Assembly (NCBI GenBank): GCA_033283325.1
Contig: JAWMQO010000005.1
Span: 186,001-250,000 of the forward strand
Direction of reading: 5' to 3'
Length of the DNA: 64,000 bases
Source of the DNA: Mangrovimicrobium sp033283325
GTDB taxonomy: Bacteria; Pseudomonadota; Gammaproteobacteria; Pseudomonadales; Halieaceae
Part shown: one piece after another, positions 43,843-52,578 of the stretch
Numbering within the stretch: position 1 is the stretch's first letter
How the letters are laid out: each line of letters begins with the position of its first letter
Translations under genes and position numbers: made by a program
Notes under the pieces: generated by a model
Told to the model about the DNA's origin: nothing
The model's database searches: none
Seen by the model: only the letters and a program-made list of their open reading frames with translations

Positions 43843-46224
43843 ATGACTCATAAGCAAGTGGAAACCGCCGCGCCACGCAGCGGTAAAAAGGCTCTTTCGC
43901 GGGCTGTGGCCTCGGCATTGCTGGCGGGCAGCGTCAGCTCGCCGCTGCAGGCGCAGATGCTGGAAGAGGTGGTCGTTACCGCGACCAAGCGTTCAGAATC
44001 GGTAATGGACGTTCCGCTGGCGATCACCGCGATTTCCGGCAACGTGATGCGCGAGGCCAATCTCGACGACATCAAGGACCTGATCTCCTTCAGCCCGGGT
44101 GTGACCGGTAACTCACGCGACAGCTTTATCGACTACGTGAGCGTTCGCGGCATCCTGACCAACGATTTCGGTATCGGCGGCGATCCCTCCGTCGGCCTGT
44201 ACAAGAACAACCTCTACCAGGGGCGCAACGGCGCCGCTGTCACCAGCATCTACGACATCGAGCGTGCCGAAGTGCTGCGCGGCCCCCAGGGCTTCCTCTT
44301 CGGTCGCGGCGCGATTGCCGGTGCCATGAGCATCTACACCACCAAGCCGGATTTTGACGGTGTGCACGGCTACTTCGAGACCGAAGTCGGCGAGCGCAAC
44401 CTGTTTGTCGCCGAGGGCGGTATCAATATCCCCGTAAGCGACAGCCTGGCCTTCCGCCTGGCCGGCTACCACTCCGAGGAAGAGGGTTACGTCGAGAACC
44501 TGTTCGACGGCAAGGACTACATCTTCCACGACAAGGACGCAGTTCGCCTGACCGGCCTGTTCGAGAGCGGCGCCCTGAGCGCCAGCCTGATGCTGGAATA
44601 CGAGACCCGTGACCAGTCGGGCTCGATCTACGATGCAACGGGTACCGGCGAGGGCTACGCGTACCTCACCGATATCTATGGCGACCTCGGCTTCCCCACC
44701 GACGATAACGTGGTCAACTCGGACATGAGCCTGGGCAACCGCGACGGCGGCGACATCTACAGCGTCGGCCTGCAGATCGATTACGAGATGGAGTGGGCGA
44801 CCTTCACCTCCATCACCGGCTACCGCAACCACGACTTCGACTACGCCGAGGACTTCGACGCGGTGCCGCTGATCATCAACAGCTACGCCCAGGACCAGGA
44901 GGGCGACTACTTCGAGCAGGAGCTGCGCCTGGTATCCAACGGCGACGGACCGCTGAGCTGGTACGCCGGTGCTTCCTATTACGACGAAGACATCGAGGCT
45001 GAATTCAGCCAGGAAATGAGCGAGGACTTCTGGTGCTCAGCTTACTGGGCCTACTACGAGACCAGCTGCCCCGACCTCTTCGCCTACTACCAGGAGTACG
45101 CGGCCTACTACCCCGACGGCGAGTACGTGCAGTACTTCCTCGACTATTTCGGCACCGTCGACTGGATGGGCAGCGCCAGCGGCAACATGCTCGACCGCAA
45201 CCGCGCCCACGGCAAGTACAAGGGCTACGCGGTCTACGTGGACCTGAGCTACGAGTTCAGCCCCCAGTGGGACGCCACCATCGGCGTGCGCTACACCCGC
45301 GACGAGAAAGACTTCAGCAACCTGGTGCTGCCTTCCAACAGCCCGGTGCTCGGCACCCGCGCTGCCCTCGGCTTCACCACGCCTGAAGGGGCGGTGAGCG
45401 ATTCCCAGAGCTGGGATGAATTCACCCCGCGGGCGATCCTGAACTTCCGCCCCAACGACGACCACCTGATCTTCGCCAGTGTGACTTCCGGCTACAAATC
45501 CGGCGGTTTCAACAGCTTCGGCCTGAGCCCCGAGATCGAGTACGGCTTTACCGAGGCGGTACCGGGCGAATACAAGCCGGCCTCCTTCGATCCGGAAACC
45601 TCGATTTCCTACGAACTGGGCTACAAGGGAACGCTGTTTGAAGGCGGCACCCAGGTGTCCGCCAACGTCTTCTACTACGAGTACGAAGACCTGCAGAGCA
45701 ACTACTACGAGGGCGCTTTGTTCTTCGTCGAGAACGTCGGCGAGGTGGAAGCCTTCGGTGTCGAGGCCACCCTGGCCCAGAGCCTGGGCGACTACTTCGA
45801 CTTCAACATGGGCTTCGCCTGGTTCGACAGCGAGGCCAACGACCTGCAGCCGATCTGCGGCGGCAGCGACGTGTGCGAGGGGCGGGGCCTCTACTGGGCG
45901 CCGGAGTGGTCCGGTTTCGCCACCCTCAACGCGACCTTCCCGCTGGGTGATGGCGAGTTGTTCGGCTTTGCCTCCTACAACTTCCAGACCGAGCAATCCG
46001 GCGGCTTCGAGCCGGGCAGTATCAAGGTTGATGGCTGGGGCGAGGCGCAGATCAGTGCCGGTTACCGCTGGGACGACTTCGCCGTCAGTGCCTACGTGGA
46101 TAACCTCACCGACGAGTTCTACTACGACGGCGGCGCCAACGGCGATTCGATCTACCCGGCTCACCGCTTCGGCCCCAGCCGGCCGCGCACCTACGGTCTC
46201 AAGATCAGCATGAACACGGACTGA
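43843..46224 (+). CDS. TonB-dependent receptor
   Basis: A 793-residue receptor. The ATG at 43843 is preceded by GGGGAA. The long signal region ends at SPLQAQ, followed by a TonB-box-like segment (MLEEVVVTATKR), the plug (VPLAITAISG ... AEVLRGPQGFLFGRGAIAGAMSIYTTKP) and a 22-strand barrel. The plug lacks the usual NTTGGAV loop and has GRGAIAGAMS instead. An extracellular loop at about 45027-45175 is unusually rich in tyrosine and tryptophan and contains two cysteines 13 residues apart. The terminal residues are KISMNTD, with no final aromatic. The gene is followed by a sulfotransferase (one-base overlap) and an amidohydrolase, so it is the first gene of an operon. The ligand is not known. Confidence 0.93.
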   Translation: MTHKQVETAAPRSGKKALSRAVASALLAGSVSSPLQAQMLEEVVVTATKRSESVMDVPLAITAISGNVMREANLDDIKDLISFSPGVTGNSRDSFIDYVSVRGILTNDFGIGGDPSVGLYKNNLYQGRNGAAVTSIYDIERAEVLRGPQGFLFGRGAIAGAMSIYTTKPDFDGVHGYFETEVGERNLFVAEGGINIPVSDSLAFRLAGYHSEEEGYVENLFDGKDYIFHDKDAVRLTGLFESGALSASLMLEYETRDQSGSIYDATGTGEGYAYLTDIYGDLGFPTDDNVVNSDMSLGNRDGGDIYSVGLQIDYEMEWATFTSITGYRNHDFDYAEDFDAVPLIINSYAQDQEGDYFEQELRLVSNGDGPLSWYAGASYYDEDIEAEFSQEMSEDFWCSAYWAYYETSCPDLFAYYQEYAAYYPDGEYVQYFLDYFGTVDWMGSASGNMLDRNRAHGKYKGYAVYVDLSYEFSPQWDATIGVRYTRDEKDFSNLVLPSNSPVLGTRAALGFTTPEGAVSDSQSWDEFTPRAILNFRPNDDHLIFASVTSGYKSGGFNSFGLSPEIEYGFTEAVPGEYKPASFDPETSISYELGYKGTLFEGGTQVSANVFYYEYEDLQSNYYEGALFFVENVGEVEAFGVEATLAQSLGDYFDFNMGFAWFDSEANDLQPICGGSDVCEGRGLYWAPEWSGFATLNATFPLGDGELFGFASYNFQTEQSGGFEPGSIKVDGWGEAQISAGYRWDDFAVSAYVDNLTDEFYYDGGANGDSIYPAHRFGPSRPRTYGLKISMNTD

Positions 46225-47795
46225 TGGATGCACGCGATATGCTGGCCCGGGGTTTCCGGGCCTTATCGCAAGGCAAGCTGAACGAGGCGGGAACCTGCTG
46301 TAAAGTGCTGCTCCAGGAGCAGCCGAAGCTGCCCCAGGCGCATTTCCTGGTCGGCCTGGTGGGGCTGGAGAGCGGCGACCGCCGCACCGCCCGCGCCGCT
46401 TTTGCCACGGTGACGAAACTGCAGCCGGACCACGCCGCGGCCTGGGCGCACCTGGCCAAACTGCTCGCCGAGGGCGGCCAGGTCAATCGCGCCGACCTCG
46501 CCCTGGCTAAGGCCCTGAAATACGAGCAGGGCGAAATTCCCGAAGTACACGACGTGATCGGCACCACCCTCGCCCTGTTGGGGGAACACGCGGAAGCCGG
46601 TGACTGGTATCGCCGGGCTCGCGACGCGCGGCCGGAGCACCCGGCCTTTCGCGTCAACTATGCCAACAACCTGACCTACCTGGGCGAAACCACGGCGGCC
46701 CGTACTGAGCTCGATACAGCCCTGCAGCAGCACCCCGGCAATGCCCAGGCCCACTGGCTGAAAGCCGGGCTGGAGCGCGCGGCGGACCGGAGCCACATCG
46801 AGCGGATGCGCGGCTTGCTCGACGATCAGCGCCTGCCGGCCCAGGGCCAGGCCTTTCTCCACTACGCTATCGGCAAGGAACTCGAAGATCTCGAGTGCTG
46901 GGATGAGGCCTTCGACGCTTTCGCTGCGGGCGCCCGCGCGCGGCGTTCCACACTGCAGTTCGACGAGGCGAAAGAGGAGGCCAGTTTCGAGGCCCTGTCG
47001 CGGATTTACACTCCCGGCTGGCTCGAGGAGCGCAGCCCGGGAGACCCCGACGACAGCCCGGTGTTTATCATTGGCCAGCCGCGTACCGGCACTACCCTGG
47101 TCGAACGTATCGTCACCGCCCACAGCCAGGCGCATTCCGCGGGGGAGCTACAGCAGTTCGGCAACAGCGTTCGGCGCCTGTCGCAGTATGACGGGCAGAG
47201 CCGTTTCAGCCCGGAGCTCTTCGAAAAGGCGCAGGACATCGATTCCCGGGCGCTGGGCGCCGAATACCTGCAACGTTCGAAGAAGCTGCGGGGCGAACTG
47301 CCGCGCTTCGTCGACAAACTGCCCTACAACTACTTTTTCCTGCCGCATATCCTGGCGGCGCTGCCCAATGCGAAGATCATCCACCTGGTGCGTGACCCCC
47401 GGGATGTGTGCTTCTCGGTGTTCAAGCAATTGTTCGCCGACGCCTATCCCCACTCCTACGACCTCGGTGAAATGGCGCGCCACTTCGTGCGCTACTACCG
47501 CCTGATGGAAACCTGGCGGGAGCGCTTCCCCGACCGCTTCCTCGATGTCAGCTACGAGCAGACTGTGGCCGATGTCGACGCCAATGCCAGGCGCATCATC
47601 GATTACCTGGGCCTGCCCTGGGAAGACGCCTGCCGCGACTTCCACCAGCAGGACGCCGCCGTCAGCACCGCCAGCGCAGTACAGGTACGGCAGCCGGCAC
47701 ACACCCGTTCCGTGGCCCGCTGGCGGCGCTACGAAGAACAGCTTGCCCCTGCTATCGAAATTCTTGCCGCAGCCGGGATACCCCTTCCCGACTGA
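46224..47795 (+). CDS. TPR-repeat sulfotransferase
   Basis: A 523-residue cytoplasmic protein. Residues 1-240 are helical TPR units (for example LARGFRALSQGKLNEAGTCCKVLLQEQPKLPQAHFLVG), and residues 278-515 are a sulfotransferase domain. The 5'-phosphosulfate-binding loop of PAPS is GQPRTGTTLVERI (284-296), and the 3'-phosphate-binding motif is HLVRDPRDVCFSVFKQLF at about 390-406. It would transfer sulfate from PAPS to an alcohol or tyrosine/sugar acceptor held by the TPR part. The start ATG shares a base with the TonB receptor stop (TGATG), so translation is coupled. TPR-sulfotransferases next to TonB receptors recur in marine proteobacteria, but their acceptor is not known to me. Confidence 0.92.
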   Translation: MDARDMLARGFRALSQGKLNEAGTCCKVLLQEQPKLPQAHFLVGLVGLESGDRRTARAAFATVTKLQPDHAAAWAHLAKLLAEGGQVNRADLALAKALKYEQGEIPEVHDVIGTTLALLGEHAEAGDWYRRARDARPEHPAFRVNYANNLTYLGETTAARTELDTALQQHPGNAQAHWLKAGLERAADRSHIERMRGLLDDQRLPAQGQAFLHYAIGKELEDLECWDEAFDAFAAGARARRSTLQFDEAKEEASFEALSRIYTPGWLEERSPGDPDDSPVFIIGQPRTGTTLVERIVTAHSQAHSAGELQQFGNSVRRLSQYDGQSRFSPELFEKAQDIDSRALGAEYLQRSKKLRGELPRFVDKLPYNYFFLPHILAALPNAKIIHLVRDPRDVCFSVFKQLFADAYPHSYDLGEMARHFVRYYRLMETWRERFPDRFLDVSYEQTVADVDANARRIIDYLGLPWEDACRDFHQQDAAVSTASAVQVRQPAHTRSVARWRRYEEQLAPAIEILAAAGIPLPD

Positions 47796-47823
47796 GCCTT
47801 TGCTTCCCTTGCGAGAGGAAAAC

Positions 47824-49542
47824 ATGACAAGCCGACTGCCCTTCAAGTGCATTCTGGCGGCCTCGCTGGTCCTGGCCAGTGCAGGCCTCGCCTTCGCGGC
47901 CCCCGATTTCATCGTCACCGGTGCCAACATCCACACTATGAATGCGCAGGCGCCCCGTGCTGCTGCGATCGCGGTGGAGGGCGGCCGCATCACCTACGTC
48001 GGTGACGACGCCGGCGCCCTGGCGCTCGCCGCGCAGTCCACCGTCAGGCACGACCTCGACGGGAAACTCCTGCTGCCGGGTTTCATCGATACCCACATTC
48101 ACCCGATTTCCGGCGGCGCCTATGCGCGGATGCTCTCTCTGGATACGGCGGGGACTATCGAGGACTGGCAGGCGGCGATAGCGCGCTACGCCGCCGACAA
48201 CCCGGGGAACGGGCTGATCTTCGGCTACGGCTTCCTCGCCACTACCTTCGGCCCCGAGGGGCCGCACCGCGCCATGCTCGACGCCATCCTGCCCAAGCGG
48301 CCGGTGCTGATCATGGACGAGGGTTTCCACGGAGCCTGGGCGAATACCGCGGCGCTAAGGGCGCTGGGCATCGACCGCGACACTCCCGACCCCGCGCCGG
48401 GCTTCAGTTACTACAAGCGCGATAGCGACGGGGAGGCCACAGGTTACCTGCTGGAAGATGCCGCAGGCCTGGCGATGGATGCGTTCGACGTGATCAATCC
48501 CCAGGTCCTGCTGGAAGGCAGTGCCGAAGTTATCGACGTCCTCAACAGCTACGGTGTGACAGCCCTCTTCGATGCCCACGAGATGGACATCGAAAAGCAC
48601 CTGCCCGCGGTCCTGCGGCAGCTTGAAAGCGACGGCGACATGACCCTGCGCATCGTCGGCAGCTACAAGCCCGCAGGGCCGTCCCAGGCAGCCGGCGCCG
48701 TTGCCACCAGCCGGCAGTGGGCAGAAATGCTCAAGGGTGAGAACTATCACTACCGCGTGCTCAAGATCATGCTCGACGGCACCGTGGAAGGCCGCACCGC
48801 GGCAATGTTCGAGGACTACCAGGGTGAACCCGGGAATCGCGGCGACCTGGTCTTCTCAGACGAGCAGGTTCGCCAGATGGTGGCCGGCGCCACCCGTGAC
48901 GGCATCGACGTGCACATGCACGCCATCGGCGACCGCGCCGTACGCCAGGGCCTGGACGCGGTGGAAGCCGCCCGCAGGGCGACACCGGACAGCCCCTCCC
49001 GCTATACGATCTGCCATATCGAAGTGATTGCCGATAGCGACCTGCAGCGCTTCGCCGACCTCGGCGTCATCGCCCAGTCGACTCCTTTCTGGGCCTCCTA
49101 CGACTACGCCGGCGAGCCCTTCGTCAGCGAAGACCAGTTCCAGCGCTACTGGCGTTACCGCAGCCTCCGCGATCGCGGGGTGAAACTCACCTGGGGCAGC
49201 GACTACCCGGCCTCCGGCGCCGGCCTCGCGGGCATGTCGCCGCTGCTGCAAATGGAAGTGGGCATCACCCGGCAGGATGCGGGCGATCCCAATGCTCCGG
49301 TGCAGCCGCGGGCCAGCGAGCGTCTCGCGCTTGACGATATGCTGCGCGGCTACACGATAGACGCGGCTTACCAGTTACACATGGAGGACGAGATAGGCTC
49401 CATCGAGGTGGGCAAGCTGGCGGATTTCGTGGTGCTGGATCGGGATTTGTTTACTGTGCCGGTGTATGAGCTACACGAGGTGGAAGTAGTCAGTACCTGG
49501 CTGGGGGGACGCAAAGTCTACGATTCTGGCTTGAGTCGTTGA
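47824..49542 (+). CDS. exported amidohydrolase (YtcJ/amidohydrolase-3 type)
   Basis: A 572-residue metal-dependent amidohydrolase with a cleavable signal peptide (MTSRLPFKCILAASLVLASAGLAFA). The metal motif is DTHIHP with His91 and His93; further ligands are in IDVHMHAIGDRA and ICHIEVIA, and the catalytic aspartate is in TWGSDYPAS. The beta-sandwich closes with IGSIEVGKLADFVVLDRDLF. Family members cleave amide bonds or N-formyl groups of diverse small molecules. It starts 28 bases after the sulfotransferase with a GAGAGG site, so it probably belongs to the receptor operon; it would act in the periplasm on a substrate brought in by the receptor. The substrate is unknown. Confidence 0.92.
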   Translation: MTSRLPFKCILAASLVLASAGLAFAAPDFIVTGANIHTMNAQAPRAAAIAVEGGRITYVGDDAGALALAAQSTVRHDLDGKLLLPGFIDTHIHPISGGAYARMLSLDTAGTIEDWQAAIARYAADNPGNGLIFGYGFLATTFGPEGPHRAMLDAILPKRPVLIMDEGFHGAWANTAALRALGIDRDTPDPAPGFSYYKRDSDGEATGYLLEDAAGLAMDAFDVINPQVLLEGSAEVIDVLNSYGVTALFDAHEMDIEKHLPAVLRQLESDGDMTLRIVGSYKPAGPSQAAGAVATSRQWAEMLKGENYHYRVLKIMLDGTVEGRTAAMFEDYQGEPGNRGDLVFSDEQVRQMVAGATRDGIDVHMHAIGDRAVRQGLDAVEAARRATPDSPSRYTICHIEVIADSDLQRFADLGVIAQSTPFWASYDYAGEPFVSEDQFQRYWRYRSLRDRGVKLTWGSDYPASGAGLAGMSPLLQMEVGITRQDAGDPNAPVQPRASERLALDDMLRGYTIDAAYQLHMEDEIGSIEVGKLADFVVLDRDLFTVPVYELHEVEVVSTWLGGRKVYDSGLSR

Positions 49543-49567
49543 GTTCTCGAGTGCAAAGTGCGGTGCC

Positions 49568-49599
49568 TTCGATCCCGCGCCTGCGCTCGCGGGTTCGAA
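49568..49599. terminator. hairpin between convergent genes
   Basis: TTCGATCCCGCG (49568-49579) and CGCGGGTTCGAA (49588-49599) form a 12-position stem with one mismatch and an 8-base loop, between the amidohydrolase and the LuxR-type gene. There is no T-run, so it may act in both directions with a factor. Confidence 0.45.
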
Positions 49600-49636
49600 G
49601 CTCCCAACTCTGAAGCTCCAACTACCACCCCGAAAA

Positions 49637-50509
49637 TCACCGCTTCGGCGGTGGCTGCATATAAGCAATCAAAGTGTCACCGCCGTTGTAATCCTGCGCA
49701 CTCATCACCGAATCGAGGAAGAGATAAAACAGCTCCGCCTGCGAGGAAACCTCAAGCTTGGCATAGGCGTGCTTGCGGTGCAGCTTGACCGTCTCCATGG
49801 AGATCGACAGCTTGTCCGCCACCGTCTTGGTGCTGTGGCCGTGCAGCACCAGGTTGATTACCTGGGCCTCGCGATCTGTCAGCAGGCTGGAGCCGAAGGA
49901 TTCCAGGGCACTGTGTAACTGCGCCCGCAGGTTGACACCCTCGCTGGGTAGCAGCATGCGGTTCCAGTGTTCCCGGGCCAGGGCTTCCACCGCCGGGTAG
50001 ACATCCTCCAGCAGTTTGCATTCGCGGCGGGTGAAGCTGGCGCGCGAGGCGGTCTTGCCGAGGGCGATGTTGACGAAGCCCTCTTCGGATATCGGAATGA
50101 CGAAGCCGCATTCGTCCTGGTAGCCGCAGTTGCGGTACCAGGTCTTGTAGTATTCGCTTTCCTTGAAGCCCTTCGGCGTGAGATCGCGCAGGCGGAAGAC
50201 GCCGTGGCGATGGTCGCGGGCGCCGGCGAGGTAGTAGGGGTCGAGCAGGAAGGCGCCGAGTACGAATTTGTCCAGGGTGGTGGCACCCGATGCTTCCGGC
50301 ACCTCGAAGTACTCGATCACCGGCAGGTCGGTTTCCGGGTAGGCGATGATGGTGGCGTCGTCTACCGGCACCAGGTCGCGGAGCATGGCGACGAGAAGTT
50401 CGGGAAACGCGGCCGAATTCATTGCCGGGATCAGGGCGGCGAGGTGCTGGTTGTAGGCGGCGAGTTGGGACATGCTGTTGCGGCCTTGTGGGATTTTGTT
50501 CGCCATCAT
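49637..50509 (-). CDS. LuxR-family transcriptional regulator
   Basis: About 290 residues from the ATG at 50509; an internal ATG at 50473 (MSQLAAYNQ) is an alternative with an AAGG ten bases upstream. The C-terminal 65 residues are a LuxR helix-turn-helix (LLTDREAQVINLVLHGHSTKTVADKLSISMETVKLHRKHAYAKLEVSSQAELFYLFLD). The N-terminal 210 residues look like a GAF-type sensor (VPVDDATIIAYPETDLPVIEYFEVPEA ... DECGFVIPISEEGFVNIALGK) and not like an acyl-homoserine-lactone domain, so this is not a quorum-sensing LuxR. The target may be the divergent or adjacent genes; it follows the HupE/UreJ-like gene by 26 bases on the same strand and converges on the amidohydrolase. Confidence 0.88.
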   Translation of the reverse strand: MMANKIPQGRNSMSQLAAYNQHLAALIPAMNSAAFPELLVAMLRDLVPVDDATIIAYPETDLPVIEYFEVPEASGATTLDKFVLGAFLLDPYYLAGARDHRHGVFRLRDLTPKGFKESEYYKTWYRNCGYQDECGFVIPISEEGFVNIALGKTASRASFTRRECKLLEDVYPAVEALAREHWNRMLLPSEGVNLRAQLHSALESFGSSLLTDREAQVINLVLHGHSTKTVADKLSISMETVKLHRKHAYAKLEVSSQAELFYLFLDSVMSAQDYNGGDTLIAYMQPPPKR

Positions 50510-50535
50510 ACACCGAAGCGGGGCCGGAGAATGCC

Positions 50536-51534
50536 TCAGGACCAGAAGCCGGCCACCCGCTCTGCCACCCAGAACGAGGCCATCGAACCGATGGCGTAGG
50601 GCGCGACGAGGCGTGTCCATTCGGGTGGCTTGAAGGGCAGTTTGCGCAGCAGACCCATCACCAGCAGTACGGCGGCGACGAAGATCAGCTGGCCCAGTTC
50701 CACGCCGATATTGAAGAACAGCAGCGCCGCCGGCACTGCTGTCTGCGGCATGCCGATTTCGCCGAGGGCGGCGGCGAAGCCCAGGCCGTGCAGCAGGCCG
50801 AAGGTAAAGGCGACGATCCAGGGCTTGCGCTGGGTCAGGCCGGGCCTGCCTTCCTGGGTGTGAATGATCTCGCTGGCAACGAAAACGATACTCAGGGCGA
50901 TGACCGCCTCCACCGGCGGGATGGGTATGCTCACCACGTCCAGGGCCGCGAGCGACAGGGTGATGCTGTGGGCGACGGTGAAGGCGGTGATGGTGGCGAT
51001 CAGTTGGCGAACACCTCTTACCAGCAGCATCAGCACCAGCACGAACAGCAGGTGGTCCAGGCCGATGAGGATGTGTTCGACGCCGAGCACCAGGTAACTC
51101 CAGACCACCTGGCCGAGGCTGGGATGATCGGCGATCACGTAGTCGGGGGCGGCGGGCGTCAGGCGGTGCAGGATCGACGTGCCGTCGAGGTTTTCCACCC
51201 GCAGCAGCACCTCGGTGTTCATGCGCTGCAGGCCGTCGATACTCAGGCTGGCACCGGCCAGTCCGCCCTCGCGGCGCAGGCGCCACTGGCGGATGTCGGC
51301 GCCATCGACATAGCCGCCCTGGGGCTCGCTCAAGGCCTCGACGGAGTCGTCAAAATTGACCTTGAGCGCCAGCCGCAGGGATTCGCTGCGCGCCGGCACT
51401 TTCCAGTAGGCGCGATAGGTGTCCGTCCCGGTCTCGGTGAGTTGCAGGAAGGCGGGGCGGATTTCGTCGGCGCCGCCGGGTGGAGCGACCAGCAGCAGGC
51501 AGGCCGCGAGAATTGCTGCCAGCGCACGCTTCAC
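50536..51534 (-). CDS. HupE/UreJ-family membrane protein with N-terminal exported domain
   Basis: A 332-residue protein. A signal peptide (MKRALAAILAACLLLVAPPGGA) is followed by a periplasmic domain of about 125 residues and then six or seven helices of the HupE/UreJ_2 type. The transmembrane part has histidines and acids at the expected places: YLVLGVEHILIGLDHLLFVL, TAFTVAHSITLS, ALSIVFVASEIIHTQ and FGLLHGLGFAAALGEIG. HupE proteins are nickel or cobalt importers in hydrogenase and urease loci, but no hydrogenase or urease gene is present here. The gene overlaps the parvulin gene by four bases, a common pairing that hints at a surface or envelope function. Metal transport is inference. Confidence 0.85.
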   Translation of the reverse strand: MKRALAAILAACLLLVAPPGGADEIRPAFLQLTETGTDTYRAYWKVPARSESLRLALKVNFDDSVEALSEPQGGYVDGADIRQWRLRREGGLAGASLSIDGLQRMNTEVLLRVENLDGTSILHRLTPAAPDYVIADHPSLGQVVWSYLVLGVEHILIGLDHLLFVLVLMLLVRGVRQLIATITAFTVAHSITLSLAALDVVSIPIPPVEAVIALSIVFVASEIIHTQEGRPGLTQRKPWIVAFTFGLLHGLGFAAALGEIGMPQTAVPAALLFFNIGVELGQLIFVAAVLLVMGLLRKLPFKPPEWTRLVAPYAIGSMASFWVAERVAGFWS

Positions 51535-52385
51535 GATGAGCTACCCCCATCCTTGTCCGTCCGCATGTCGGAAGGGGCGTCCGAAGGCCATTGGATGGTG
51601 ATATCGTAATCCGCCAGCAGGGCGTCCAGCATACGCTCCTTGAGCAGACGGTTCTGCTGCACCCGCCACTCACGCTCCACCTCGCCGCGCACCTCCGGCA
51701 GTTCCGGCAGGTAGCCCGGGGTGAAGTGAGTGACCCGTACCAGGTGCAATCCGAAGCCCGATTCCAGCGGCCCGCTCCACTGCTCCAGCGGAAGGCGGGT
51801 CAGCTTGTCAGCGAAGCCCTCGCCGAAATTGCGATTGACCGAGAAGGCGCTGGCGTCCTCCATCGAGGACGGCAGCAAGGTCTGCACAGTTTCCACGCTC
51901 TCGCCCTGTTCCAGTCGGGTTTTCAGGGCCTCGAGTTCTCCGGCGTCGGTATCATAGGGGAAGTAGACCTGCTGGAAGCTGAATACCGGGTCCTGGCGGA
52001 AGGCGTCGGGGTTGTCCTGCAGGTACTGGCGCAGTGCCTGCTCCTGCGGTTGCAGCGCCTCGCTGACATCCGCGGTCATGAATTCCATCTTCTGCCGCAT
52101 GCGACGGCGCACCACCGGGTCGTCCCGGTCCAGTCCCAGTTCCAGGGCCTGCCGATAGTAGATTTCCTCCACCACGAAGCTGTCGACGAGGTGCTTCAGC
52201 TCCTCCGCGGTGGGGGGGCGATTCCAGGTGCGGGAAAAGTTTGCGGCGAGTGTTTCGACCTGGCCGGGGGTGACGACGATGCTGTCGTCACCGGCCAGTT
52301 CATCCGGGTTGAGCCAGGCGTAGAGCGCGAACAGCGCCAGCCCGATAAAAACGAAATGGAGCAGGGGTTCCTTGAGCCAGTTCAT
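51531..52385 (-). CDS. parvulin-type peptidyl-prolyl isomerase
   Basis: A 284-residue protein with one N-terminal hydrophobic helix (LLHFVFIGLALFALYAWL) that anchors it in the inner membrane, a SurA-like chaperone helix bundle (TLAANFSRTWNRPPTAEELKHLVDSFVVEEIYYRQALELGLDRDDPVVRRRMRQKMEFM) and a rotamase-like C-terminal region (FSFQQVYFPYD ... LEQWSGPLESGFGLHLVRVTHF). It is related to PpiC/PpiD-type periplasmic folding factors. It is the first gene of a set with the HupE/UreJ-like protein (four-base overlap), and may assist folding of that protein's periplasmic domain. Confidence 0.87.
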   Translation of the reverse strand: MNWLKEPLLHFVFIGLALFALYAWLNPDELAGDDSIVVTPGQVETLAANFSRTWNRPPTAEELKHLVDSFVVEEIYYRQALELGLDRDDPVVRRRMRQKMEFMTADVSEALQPQEQALRQYLQDNPDAFRQDPVFSFQQVYFPYDTDAGELEALKTRLEQGESVETVQTLLPSSMEDASAFSVNRNFGEGFADKLTRLPLEQWSGPLESGFGLHLVRVTHFTPGYLPELPEVRGEVEREWRVQQNRLLKERMLDALLADYDITIQWPSDAPSDMRTDKDGGSSS

Positions 52386-52468
52386 CCGAATTTTTATAAC
52401 CTGGTTGCGGGCGTTGCCACGTTATACCAGATTGTGGGCCGGGTGGCTCTCGGCATGGGGCGCGCGGT

Positions 52469-52572
52469 GCAGGAGCCCACTCTGTGGGCGATCGCTCCTG
52501 TGCGGGATCGCTCCCAGAGCGAGCTCCTGAGATGTGTTTGCAGGAGCCCACTCCGTGGGCGATCAGCGATCC
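52469..52572 (-). repeat. REP-like palindromes, two units
   Basis: GCAGGAGCCCACTCTGTGGG followed by CGATCGCTCC at 52469-52498, then TCGCTCCCAGAGCGAGCTCC, and a second GCAGGAGCCCACTCCGTGGG at about 52542-52561. These belong to the same family as 35152-35179 and 42572-42647. They occupy the gap between the parvulin gene and the 3' end of the alanine dehydrogenase gene; the rest of this 193-base gap shows nothing else. Confidence 0.65.
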
Positions 52573-52578
52573 GGCCGC

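Noticed and set aside
49637..51286. A 549-codon frame that extends the LuxR-type protein far upstream.
   Set aside because: The extra part is antisense-frame shadow of the HupE/UreJ-like gene on the same strand and has low-complexity proline/arginine content; homology begins near 50509.
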